This document shows positions 1 to 5,820 of a DNA stretch of 7,143 bases, piece by piece. The position numbers were made by a program, and so were the translations under genes. The notes beneath the pieces are model-generated. The model did not search any database. It had not been told where the DNA came from and was given only the letters and a program-made list of their open reading frames with translations. This DNA comes from an uncultured Ruminococcus sp. Its GTDB lineage: Bacteria; Bacillota; Clostridia; Oscillospirales; Ruminococcaceae. Positions within the stretch are counted from its first letter, which is position 1. The number at the start of each line of letters is the position of its first letter. The DNA lies in contig CAMHUJ010000085.1 in NCBI GenBank assembly GCA_946188175.1, positions 1-7,143 on the forward strand. Reading direction: 5' to 3'.

Positions 1-1199
1 CAGCCGGGCATCTCCTGTGCGATGCGGTCCGTCAGCAGCTTTGCAAGCGTCGATTCGGTGCGGACGACGATATTATACGGAATGCCGGTCTGCTCGGCGA
101 TGAATGCCACGCCGACCGCCGCACCGACCGCATCGAGATCGCTCGCGCGGTGTCCCATGATATAAACATGCGAGCTGTGCGACATCATCCGCAGCAGTTC
201 CTTGGCGATTGCACGGTTCTTTGCCTTGTTCTTATGCTCAATGCCCTGCGAAACGCCGCCGTAGAACGAAAATCCGCTGTCGGTCTTGACCGCAGCCTGA
301 TCGCCGCCTCTGCCGAGTGCCATATCGAGCGACTGCTGCGCGATATGCTCGTTCTCCTGCAATGTCTCGCCGCTTCTGCCGACGCCGATTGACAGCGTCA
401 TGCTCATTCTGCCGCGCACCTTGATCTTGCGGACGGCATCCAGCAGCGGAAAATGCGCACGCTCCATTTCGAGGCAGTGGCGTGCCTCGGTCAGCACCAT
501 AAAGCGGTCCTCATCCAGATGACAGAAGATGCTTTCGGTGCCGTCGAGCATTTTGTCAAAGAGCGATTCCAGCGCAGCCAGCACAACGGCACGCTCACTC
601 TGGCGCGTACTGCTGAACAGGTCCTCATAGTTGTCGATGTTGATGAGCAGGACGCAGGGGCGCGTATCGAGATATACTCTGCGCAGCGTCACATAATTCG
701 AGATATCCTCAAAGCTGTAGAGCACGGCATGCCCGTCCTTGCGCTTATAATCGGTGCGCGAGACGCGGTACTGCCGGTCGAAGATGCCGAGCTCGGTCGA
801 TTCGCCGTCACCGATCGCATCCGGACGGAACGGCAGCACTGCCTGTAGCTGCAAGCCGAAGATGTCTCCGCCGCCTGCAAACAGCTCCGCAAAAATGTCA
901 TTGAACCAGATGATCTCATGCCTGTGATCGACAATCACCAGCGGAACCGGCATGTGCACGGGCGCCGTCTGCATCGTCCGCGTCAGTGTCGTATTCATCC
1001 TTGCAATATAGCGCAGAGTATTCTTCCGTATCAGAAGGAACTCATAGACGAGCCAGCCGCAGGCAGCAAGGAACAGCACCAGTACAATCCAGAACAGCGC
1101 GTTCTGATACTGCGCATGTGCCATGATCACTGCAATCAGTCCTGCAAATGCCAGCAGCGCAGAGGCGAAAATCAGTCTCCACGGCTGATTCTTCTGCAT
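1..1199 (-). CDS. gdpP: Cyclic-di-AMP phosphodiesterase GdpP (YybT family), 3' end cut off by window edge
   Basis: This is a membrane-anchored phosphodiesterase that hydrolyses the second messenger c-di-AMP to pApA, a role known for the family and linked to potassium, cell wall and osmotic control. The visible 399 residues show two hydrophobic helices at about 8-27 and 34-57, a PAS-like region at about 80-165, a degenerate GGDEF domain at about 175-310 in which the signature reads LDEDRF (229-233 region), and the beginning of the DHH domain. The DHH motif GHRASDLDAVG at 349-359 supplies the metal ligands H350, D354 and D356. The rest of DHH and DHHA1 lies beyond position 1; the family is usually about 650 residues. 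The ATG at 1199-1197 follows an AGGTG Shine-Dalgarno site (1209-1205). It lies 40 nt after the rnj stop with no terminator between, so the two genes are probably co-transcribed. In many Firmicutes gdpP precedes rplI and dnaB, which could lie to the left. Confidence 0.93.
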   Translation of the reverse strand, partial: MQKNQPWRLIFASALLAFAGLIAVIMAHAQYQNALFWIVLVLFLAACGWLVYEFLLIRKNTLRYIARMNTTLTRTMQTAPVHMPVPLVIVDHRHEIIWFNDIFAELFAGGGDIFGLQLQAVLPFRPDAIGDGESTELGIFDRQYRVSRTDYKRKDGHAVLYSFEDISNYVTLRRVYLDTRPCVLLINIDNYEDLFSSTRQSERAVVLAALESLFDKMLDGTESIFCHLDEDRFMVLTEARHCLEMERAHFPLLDAVRKIKVRGRMSMTLSIGVGRSGETLQENEHIAQQSLDMALGRGGDQAAVKTDSGFSFYGGVSQGIEHKNKAKNRAIAKELLRMMSHSSHVYIMGHRASDLDAVGAAVGVAFIAEQTGIPYNIVVRTESTLAKLLTDRIAQEMPG

Positions 1200-1239
1200 G
1201 ATATCACCTGCCTTTCCGTAAATTCAGCATGCCGGAGAT

Positions 1240-3177
1240 TCAGACCTCCATGATGATCGGGAGAATCATCGGCGAGCGCTTGGTCTTCTGGAAGATGTGG
1301 TCGGAGAGCACATCGCGCAGCTTGCCCTTGAGTGCCGTCCAGTCGCGCAGCTCATGCGGTGCGCAGTGCTCAAGCGTATCCGAGAGCAGCAGCCGCGCCT
1401 CATCCATGAGCTCCTCCGCCTCGCGGACATAGACAAATCCGCGCGAGATCAGCTCCGGACCGGAAACGATCTCGTTCTCTGCGCGGTCAATGCCGATGAC
1501 AATGATAATCAGGCCGTCCTGCGCCAGATGCTTTCTGTCACGCAGCACAATCGAACCGACATCGCCGACGCCGAGACCGTCCACGAGCACTCTGCCCGCA
1601 GGCGCCTGGCCGACGATTTTCATATCATTGCCGTTTGTCTCGATCACATCGCCGATCTGTCCGACGATGATATGGTCTCTGTCCATGCCGAGCTCCATAG
1701 CAAGCTCCGCATGCTTTTTGAGATGCTTATATTCGCCGTGCACCGGAATAAAATACTTCGGCTTTGTCAGCGAGAGCATCAGCTTGAGCTCCTCCTGACA
1801 GGCGTGACCGGAGACATGCACCTCATACATTCTCTCATAGACGACATGCGCACCGGATTTCATCAGCTCATTGACGACGCGCGTCACATATTTCTCATTG
1901 CCGGGGATCGGCGTTGCGGAAATAATGATGAAGTCCTGCGGCGTGATATTGACCTTTTTATGGTCGCCCATTGCCATGCGGGTCAGCGCGGACATCGGCT
2001 CGCCCTGACTGCCCGTCGTGATCAGCACGATCTGCTCCGCGGAATAGCGGTTCATCAGGTCGATGTCGATGATCGTATTGTCCTTGACATCGAGATAGCC
2101 GAGCTCGCGTGCAATCGTAATAACATTGACCATGCTTCTGCCGAAGACGGCGACCTTTCTGCCGCAGCGCTCGGCGCAGTTGATGATCTGCTGTACTCTG
2201 TGGATATTCGAGGAAAACGTCGCAATGATGATGCGCTTGCCCTCCGCCTCGGCAAAGAGCTTATCAAAGGAGACGCCGACCTTACGCTCCGTCGGCGTAT
2301 AGCCCGGACGCTCTGCATTCGTCGAATCCGCCATGAGCGCGAGCACGCCGCGGCTGCCCAGCTCACCGAATCTGCCGAGGTCGATGATGCCGCCGTCAAT
2401 CGGCGAATAATCGACCTTGAAGTCGCCCGTATGGACGAGCACGCCTGCCGGTGTATGAATTGCCAGACCGACGGCATCCGGAATCGAGTGGTTGACATGA
2501 ATCAGCTCGACCGCCATGCAGCCCATGCGGATCGTTTTCCGCGGTGCGACGATATTGAGATCGACCTTGCCGCTGAGCTGATGCTCCTTGAGCTTCGCCT
2601 CGACCAGCGCAAGCGTCAGGCGCGTGCCGTAGACGGGCGTATTGACTTTTTTCAGCAGATACGCAAGTCCGCCGATGTGGTCCTCATGACCGTGCGTCAG
2701 CACGATGCCGCGCAGCTTATCGGCATTGCGCTCGATATACGTGAAATCCGGAATGACAAGATCGACGCCGAGCATATCGGCATCGGGGAATGCAAGTCCG
2801 CAGTCAATGATGAACATATCATTGGCGCATTCGATCACGGTCATATTCTTGCCGATTTCCCCGAGACCGCCCAGCGGAATGATCTTCACGGGCGTCTTGG
2901 CGCGCTGCTGCTTCTCCTTCTGCGGTGCGCGCTGCACATTTGCCTGACGCGGCGGATTTCCCTGCTTACCGGCATCCTCTGCACTGACTTTTTTTGAGAC
3001 AGCAGCCGGTTTTTTCATTGCCTTCTCGGCTTTTTTCCGCTCCTGCTTCTCGAGCTTTTCGCTGACAAGCTCCAGCGGACTGATCTTTCTGCCGATTGCT
3101 GCAAGAGGGATACCGCTCCGCTGCGTCTTCCCGCGAGAGAATCCGCCCTTTCCGGAACGATCTGTATTTCTGTTCAA
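1240..3177 (-). CDS. rnj: Ribonuclease J (metallo-beta-lactamase/beta-CASP) with basic N-terminal extension, TTG start
   Basis: RNase J has 5'-to-3' exonuclease and endonuclease activity and acts in mRNA decay and rRNA maturation in the cytoplasm. With the TTG start the protein has 645 residues. Residues 1-95 are a Lys/Gln/Arg-rich, low-complexity extension that is probably disordered or partly coiled-coil. The metallo-beta-lactamase core begins at PVKIIPLGGLGEIG (96-109). Zinc ligands are visible in THGHEDH (H162, H164, D166, H167), in NHSIPDA (H230) and in HTGDF (D252). The beta-CASP part carries TTGSQGEP (387-394), VSGHA (455-459) and PVHGEYKHL (478-486). The C terminus PMILPIIMEV is typical. 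Core length matches the usual roughly 555 residues, so the extension accounts for the excess. The start is the TTG at 3177-3175, because a GAGGAG site sits 7 nt upstream and the promoter at 3254-3282 lies downstream of the only in-frame ATG further out (3462). It is first in an operon with gdpP. Confidence 0.95.
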   Translation of the reverse strand: MNRNTDRSGKGGFSRGKTQRSGIPLAAIGRKISPLELVSEKLEKQERKKAEKAMKKPAAVSKKVSAEDAGKQGNPPRQANVQRAPQKEKQQRAKTPVKIIPLGGLGEIGKNMTVIECANDMFIIDCGLAFPDADMLGVDLVIPDFTYIERNADKLRGIVLTHGHEDHIGGLAYLLKKVNTPVYGTRLTLALVEAKLKEHQLSGKVDLNIVAPRKTIRMGCMAVELIHVNHSIPDAVGLAIHTPAGVLVHTGDFKVDYSPIDGGIIDLGRFGELGSRGVLALMADSTNAERPGYTPTERKVGVSFDKLFAEAEGKRIIIATFSSNIHRVQQIINCAERCGRKVAVFGRSMVNVITIARELGYLDVKDNTIIDIDLMNRYSAEQIVLITTGSQGEPMSALTRMAMGDHKKVNITPQDFIIISATPIPGNEKYVTRVVNELMKSGAHVVYERMYEVHVSGHACQEELKLMLSLTKPKYFIPVHGEYKHLKKHAELAMELGMDRDHIIVGQIGDVIETNGNDMKIVGQAPAGRVLVDGLGVGDVGSIVLRDRKHLAQDGLIIIVIGIDRAENEIVSGPELISRGFVYVREAEELMDEARLLLSDTLEHCAPHELRDWTALKGKLRDVLSDHIFQKTKRSPMILPIIMEV

Positions 3178-3190
3178 ATTATTGCTCCTC
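3178..3190 (-). promoter_or_regulatory. Shine-Dalgarno site deciding the rnj TTG start
   Basis: On the minus strand GAGGAG occupies 3190-3185 and is separated by 7 nt from TTG at 3177-3175. No in-frame ATG lies between the promoter and this codon; the next internal Met is residue 54 of the extension and has no comparable site. This makes TTG the best supported start codon. Confidence 0.82.
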
Positions 3191-3253
3191 ACTTTCCGCA
3201 GATTCCAACGCCGGAACCTGCCAAATAATTTTTGGGTATATCCATACAGAATA

Positions 3254-3282
3254 AGTATACGCCAAACTGCCTGAAAAGTCAA
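3254..3282 (-). promoter_or_regulatory. Sigma-A promoter of rnj-gdpP
   Basis: On the minus strand the -35 element TTGACT (3282-3277) and the -10 element TATACT (3259-3254) are separated by exactly 17 bp. The predicted transcript begins near 3247, giving a leader of about 70 nt before the TTG start. A small dyad, GTAT-GGAT-ATAC, lies at 3247-3236, right at the predicted 5' end, and CCAAA/TTTGG can pair at 3221-3235. Confidence 0.85.
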
Positions 3283-3317
3283 GTCTCCCTCGCTGCCGCC
3301 GCCCGATTTTCGGAAAC

Positions 3318-3358
3318 TCCGGCAAAAAAAAGCGCGAATCACTGCGTATTTTGCCGGA
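3318..3358. repeat. 10-bp inverted repeat with A-tract (possible hairpin)
   Basis: TCCGGCAAAA at 3318-3327 is the exact reverse complement of TTTTGCCGGA at 3349-3358. Inside, GCGC (3332-3335) can pair with GCGT (3344-3347) around an 8-nt loop. The left arm sits in a run of eight A residues (3324-3331), which reads as eight T on the minus strand. The right arm overlaps the next inverted repeat, so the two hairpins exclude each other. Confidence 0.6.
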
Positions 3359-3379
3359 TTCATGCAGAAGCATCCGGTA
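3352..3379. repeat. Second inverted repeat, overlapping and competing with the first
   Basis: CCGGAT (3354-3359) pairs with ATCCGG (3372-3377), extended to 8 bp by a G-T and a T-A pair at 3352-3353 and 3378-3379. An alternative inner stem ATGC (3362-3365) with GCAT (3370-3373) closes an AGAA loop. Positions 3352-3358 are shared with the right arm of the preceding repeat. Confidence 0.5.
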
Positions 3380-3440
3380 TTGCCGCACAATGGATTTATC
3401 GCGGACTGCGCGCCAAAACCGCGCAAAAGGAACTTGTCCG

Positions 3441-3509
3441 TCCGGAATCCCGTTGTCTGCATGATGAGAAAAAACGCCGGACAGCCGGTTCCGGTTCGCA
3501 GATTCCGGA
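3441..3509. repeat. 9-bp inverted repeat spanning 51 nt
   Basis: TCCGGAATC (3441-3449) is the exact reverse complement of GATTCCGGA (3501-3509). The interior contains three more CCGG copies (3477, 3485, 3491) and an A6 tract (3469-3474). It could form a branched structure, but the loop is large and I see no covariation evidence. Confidence 0.45.
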
Positions 3510-3632
3510 TGCCCGCAGCGTCCGCCTTCTTCTATATGAATATTGCGGCACTTATGAATCATATTGCCAAATCAAAAGCTGCTTAAACGAACCCGTCACC
3601 TTATGATTGATGATTCTGCCGAGAATTACTTT

Positions 3633-3647
3633 ATGAAACCGTTTCAT
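3633..3647. promoter_or_regulatory. Operator-like palindrome upstream of the mannanase promoter
   Basis: ATGAAAC-C-GTTTCAT is a perfect 7+1+7 palindrome centred at 3640, about 76 bp before the predicted mannanase transcription start and 34 bp before its -35 box. The shape recalls sites of LacI-family sugar regulators, but the spacing is not that of a CcpA cre site. No regulator gene is in the window, so the binding protein is unknown. Confidence 0.5.
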
Positions 3648-3680
3648 TCCTGTTTATTCGCATAATTCATCAAAAAGCGT

Positions 3681-3709
3681 TTGACAAAGCATAATTTTAT
3701 GTATATAAT
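3681..3709 (+). promoter_or_regulatory. Perfect consensus sigma-A promoter of the mannanase gene
   Basis: TTGACA (3681-3686), a 17-bp spacer and TATAAT (3704-3709) match the sigma-A consensus at every position, and the surroundings are AT-rich. The predicted start is near 3716, giving a leader of about 50 nt. A core promoter this strong on an inducible hydrolase gene suggests control by a repressor or by the leader. Confidence 0.9.
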
Positions 3710-3718
3710 ATAGATAGA

Positions 3719-3739
3719 TGCGGCAGGGTTTGTGCCGCA
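3719..3739 (+). promoter_or_regulatory. 5'-terminal mRNA hairpin in the mannanase leader
   Basis: TGCGGCA (3719-3725) pairs perfectly with TGCCGCA (3733-3739) around a 7-nt loop GGGTTTG. The stem begins about 3 nt from the predicted transcript end and leaves the Shine-Dalgarno site (3754-3758) free. It has no U-tract, so it is not a terminator. In other bacteria 5'-terminal stems protect mRNA from 5'-dependent decay; that role here is inferred. Confidence 0.65.
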
Positions 3740-3765
3740 GAGCCGATTTCGGGGGAGGATATAAT

Positions 3766-5700
3766 ATGATGAAGCGAAAAATCTATGCCGCTTTGACGGC
3801 ACTTGCGACGGCAGCCGCAGCGCTCTCGGTCGCGGGCGGCATCCATGCTTCCGCTGCGGGCGGTGCAGGCGGCTATGCATGGGAGAAAACCTCCGGCTAT
3901 CAGGAGGGCACCGATTCCGTCACGGACGGCGATAACAAAACCGTCGTCAAGTTCACAAACGCCGACAACGGCGACAAGGTCGCAGGCTTCTGCACGCAGA
4001 ACGGCGACGGCTGGGACTGGTCCGACTACACGCAGCTTTCGCTGACGCTCAAAAATGACTGCGCAAGCGATATCAATTTTGCATTGGCACTCGGCACCGG
4101 CGCGGACTGGGCATGGTATCAGTCCACGGCGAATTCGACCGTTGAGGCAGGCAAAACCGCCGAACTGACCTATTACCTCAAATCCGAGGAATGGGCGCTC
4201 AACGGCACCGAGGCGCCGTCGGCTGCAGCAGATCTCTTCGCCGTCCACCGCATCAATCTCATGGTCATGCCGGTCTACGGACAGGCATCGGTCTCCGGCT
4301 CGGTCACGGTCTCCGATCTCAAGCTCGGCGGCAGCGCTGCGGCGGCAGTCGAGCCGAAGGACGGCTTCTATGTGGACGGCAGCGTGCTCCGCGACGCAAA
4401 CCGGAATCCGTTCGTGATGCGCGGCACAAACTACGCCTATACATGGTACAGCTGGAACGGCAAAACCGAAGCCGCCCTGAAGGAAATTGCCGGCTACGGC
4501 GCAAATGCCGTCCGCATCGTGCTCGGCGACGGCGATCAGTACACGAAAAATACCGCGGGCGAAATCGCAAATCTGATCCAGCTCTGCGAGAAGAACAAGC
4601 TCGTTGCAATCTTTGAGGTGCATGATGCGACCGGCAAGAACGAGACGCAGCCGCTGCTCAATGCCGCAAAATATTTCGCAAACGATATCGCTTCGGCGCT
4701 GAAAGGTCACGAGGATACCGTCATCATCAATATCGCGAACGAATGGCAGGGCAGCCCGAACGATACCGCATGGCAGTCCGCATACATAGAAGCGGTGAAA
4801 ATCGTCCGTGATGCAGGACTCAAGCACTGCATTATGTGCGATGCGGGCGGCTGGGGTCAGACCGCGACAACCGTTATCAACGGCGGCGCTGCGGTGCTCG
4901 CTGCCGATCCGGAGCATAATACGATGTTCTCCGTTCACATGTACGGCTACGCAGGCGGCACGCAGAGCATGATCAAGAATATCATGGACAGCATGATCAC
5001 CCGTCAGCTCTGCCTCGCCATCGGCGAATTCGGCTACAAGCACTCCGACGGCGATGTGGACGAGGGCTACATCATGGAATATGCGCAGAAAACGAACACC
5101 GGCTGGCTGGCATGGAGCTGGTACGGCAACGGCAGCCCTGTCGAATATCTCGATATGAGCAATGCCAATGCAGGCGGCACGCTCTCGAAGGACTGGGGCG
5201 AGGTCGTCATCAACGGCAAGAACGGCTGGAAGGCAACCGCAAAGCCGTGCACGGTCTTCACCGGCGAACAGCCTGCATCCGTGACAACGACCGTTCCGAT
5301 GACGACCGAGACGACCGTCACCACTACGACAACTACTGTTTCCACCACCGTAACATCCGAAACCACGACCGTCACCGAAACGACTGTCGCTGAAACGACC
5401 GTCACCGAGGCGGTCACGACGACCACCACCGCACGCGCCGTGACGAAAACCGTCACCTCGACGACGGTTGAAACGACGCAGGCGCCCGCCAGGCAGAACC
5501 CCGGCGATGTCAACGAAAGCGGCGCCGTCGATGTCTCCGATGCCGTGCTGCTCGCAAGATACACCGCTGAGGATGCCGGTGCCAACCTCTCCGCGGCCGG
5601 CAAGCTGAATGCCGACGTCAACAGGAACGGTCAGCCGGACAGTGACGATGTCGTGTTGATTCTCAAGTTCATCACAAAGCTGATTCCGTCTTTTAACTGA
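3766..5700 (+). CDS. Secreted GH5 subfamily 8 endo-beta-1,4-mannanase with C-terminal dockerin
   Basis: The enzyme should cleave internal beta-1,4-mannosidic bonds of mannan and galactomannan outside the cell while bound to a cellulosome. The 644-residue protein has a signal peptide (KRK n-region, hydrophobic 7-25, likely cleavage after ASA at 28-30). A beta-sandwich module of unassigned family follows at about 36-188, with Trp pairs W83/W85 and W115/W117. The GH5 barrel spans about 196-499, then a Thr-rich linker at 506-579 and a dockerin at 580-644. The acid/base is E326 in NIANEW and the nucleophile is E421 in IGEFG. R250, H286 in EVHDATG, H391 in SVHMYGY and W450 in LAWSW fit the family. 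The motifs closely resemble the Bacillus agaradhaerens GH5_8 mannanase as I recall it, which argues against an ordinary cellulase. Start ATG 3766 lies 7 nt after GGAGG (3754-3758); an in-frame ATG at 3718 lies in the leader hairpin. Dockerin calcium loops: D581, N583, S585, D589, D592 and D617, N619, N621, D625, D628. Confidence 0.93.
   Translation: MMKRKIYAALTALATAAAALSVAGGIHASAAGGAGGYAWEKTSGYQEGTDSVTDGDNKTVVKFTNADNGDKVAGFCTQNGDGWDWSDYTQLSLTLKNDCASDINFALALGTGADWAWYQSTANSTVEAGKTAELTYYLKSEEWALNGTEAPSAAADLFAVHRINLMVMPVYGQASVSGSVTVSDLKLGGSAAAAVEPKDGFYVDGSVLRDANRNPFVMRGTNYAYTWYSWNGKTEAALKEIAGYGANAVRIVLGDGDQYTKNTAGEIANLIQLCEKNKLVAIFEVHDATGKNETQPLLNAAKYFANDIASALKGHEDTVIINIANEWQGSPNDTAWQSAYIEAVKIVRDAGLKHCIMCDAGGWGQTATTVINGGAAVLAADPEHNTMFSVHMYGYAGGTQSMIKNIMDSMITRQLCLAIGEFGYKHSDGDVDEGYIMEYAQKTNTGWLAWSWYGNGSPVEYLDMSNANAGGTLSKDWGEVVINGKNGWKATAKPCTVFTGEQPASVTTTVPMTTETTVTTTTTTVSTTVTSETTTVTETTVAETTVTEAVTTTTTARAVTKTVTSTTVETTQAPARQNPGDVNESGAVDVSDAVLLARYTAEDAGANLSAAGKLNADVNRNGQPDSDDVVLILKFITKLIPSFN
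5281..5502 (+). repeat. Thr-rich linker coding repeat in the mannanase
   Basis: This stretch encodes residues 506-579, mostly short units of Thr with Val and Glu, built from repeated ACGACC, GTCACC and GAAACG blocks. It is a flexible linker between catalytic domain and dockerin. On the other strand it produces a false valine-rich frame. Confidence 0.85.
5503..5697 (+). repeat. Dockerin-coding segment, homologous to the one at 6694-6888
   Basis: The encoded dockerin matches the convergent gene's dockerin at 45 of 64 aligned residues, without gaps. Shared blocks include DAVLLAR, GKLNADVN and the C-terminal SF. The calcium ligands are conserved in both, while the two loops within each dockerin differ at positions 10-11 (VS and SD here; VA and AE in the other). 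Confidence 0.85.
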
Positions 5701-5721
5701 TTTTTCTCATAATCCGCAGAA

Positions 5722-5748
5722 AGCCTCCGGTTTTTGACGCCGGGGGCT
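5722..5748 (+). terminator. Probable intrinsic terminator after the mannanase gene
   Basis: AGCCTCCGG (5722-5730) pairs with CCGGGGGCT (5740-5748), a 9-bp GC-rich stem with one G-U pair and a 9-nt loop. The T-tract after it (CTTTGCATATT) is weak, so termination may be partial. The tcdA promoter starts only 10 nt downstream. Confidence 0.65.
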
Positions 5749-5757
5749 CTTTGCATA

Positions 5758-5786
5758 TTGACAGATCGTGCAGTTCAGGGTATAAT
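5758..5786 (+). promoter_or_regulatory. Perfect consensus sigma-A promoter of tcdA
   Basis: TTGACA (5758-5763), 17 bp, TATAAT (5781-5786) is again a full consensus match. The predicted start is near 5793, leaving a leader of about 28 nt. It makes tcdA transcriptionally independent of the mannanase gene. Confidence 0.88.
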
Positions 5787-5791
5787 CATTC

Positions 5792-5804
5792 TGATAGACT
5801 ATCA
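5792..5804. promoter_or_regulatory. 13-bp palindrome at the tcdA transcription start
   Basis: TGATAG-A-CTATCA is a perfect 6+1+6 dyad covering the predicted start. As DNA it could be a repressor site blocking initiation; as RNA it could form a 5-bp stem with a GAC loop at the 5' end, just before the GGAGG site (5808-5812). Which one applies, if either, cannot be told from sequence. Confidence 0.45.
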
Positions 5805-5820
5805 TACGGAGGATACAGAT

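Larger units (their letters stand above)
3283..3632. other. Non-coding divergent intergenic region, CCGG-rich, no gene recognised
   Basis: This stretch between the divergent rnj and mannanase promoters carries open frames on both strands, but their translations show no family resemblance, are rich in Arg, Cys and Ser, and lack credible start signals. The tetramer CCGG occurs eight times between 3319 and 3508, often as half of an inverted repeat (see separate entries). It may hold a structured RNA, a decayed repeat element or only spacer DNA; the sequence does not decide between these. Confidence 0.6.

Noticed and set aside
1297..2997. 566-codon open frame on the plus strand
   Set aside because: It is antisense to rnj, whose zinc motifs and family match are unmistakable. 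The translation is a His/Asp/Arg-rich shadow caused by GC-rich codon bias.
3178..3462. In-frame upstream ATG that would extend RNase J by 95 residues
   Set aside because: The sigma-A promoter at 3254-3282 lies downstream of this ATG, the added residues resemble no protein, and the TTG at 3177 has an ideal Shine-Dalgarno site.
3450..3500. Minus-strand terminator (CCGG stem followed by six T)
   Set aside because: The stem is only 4 bp and no upstream gene on that strand needs a terminator there.
3179..3606. Small open frames on both strands of the intergenic region
   Set aside because: They overlap the rnj leader and promoter, lack ribosome sites and give compositionally odd peptides with no recognisable domain.
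3633..3647. Catabolite-responsive cre site for CcpA
   Set aside because: The palindrome has one central base and is 13 bp between the outer T and A, one short of the cre consensus, and lacks the purine before the central CG.
3697..5043. 448-codon open frame on the minus strand
   Set aside because: It is antisense to the mannanase gene, which has signal peptide, catalytic glutamates and promoter. The shadow protein shows no domain.
5281..5502. CRISPR or tandem-repeat array
   Set aside because: The repeats are in-frame Thr codons of a linker, with no spacers or constant repeat unit.
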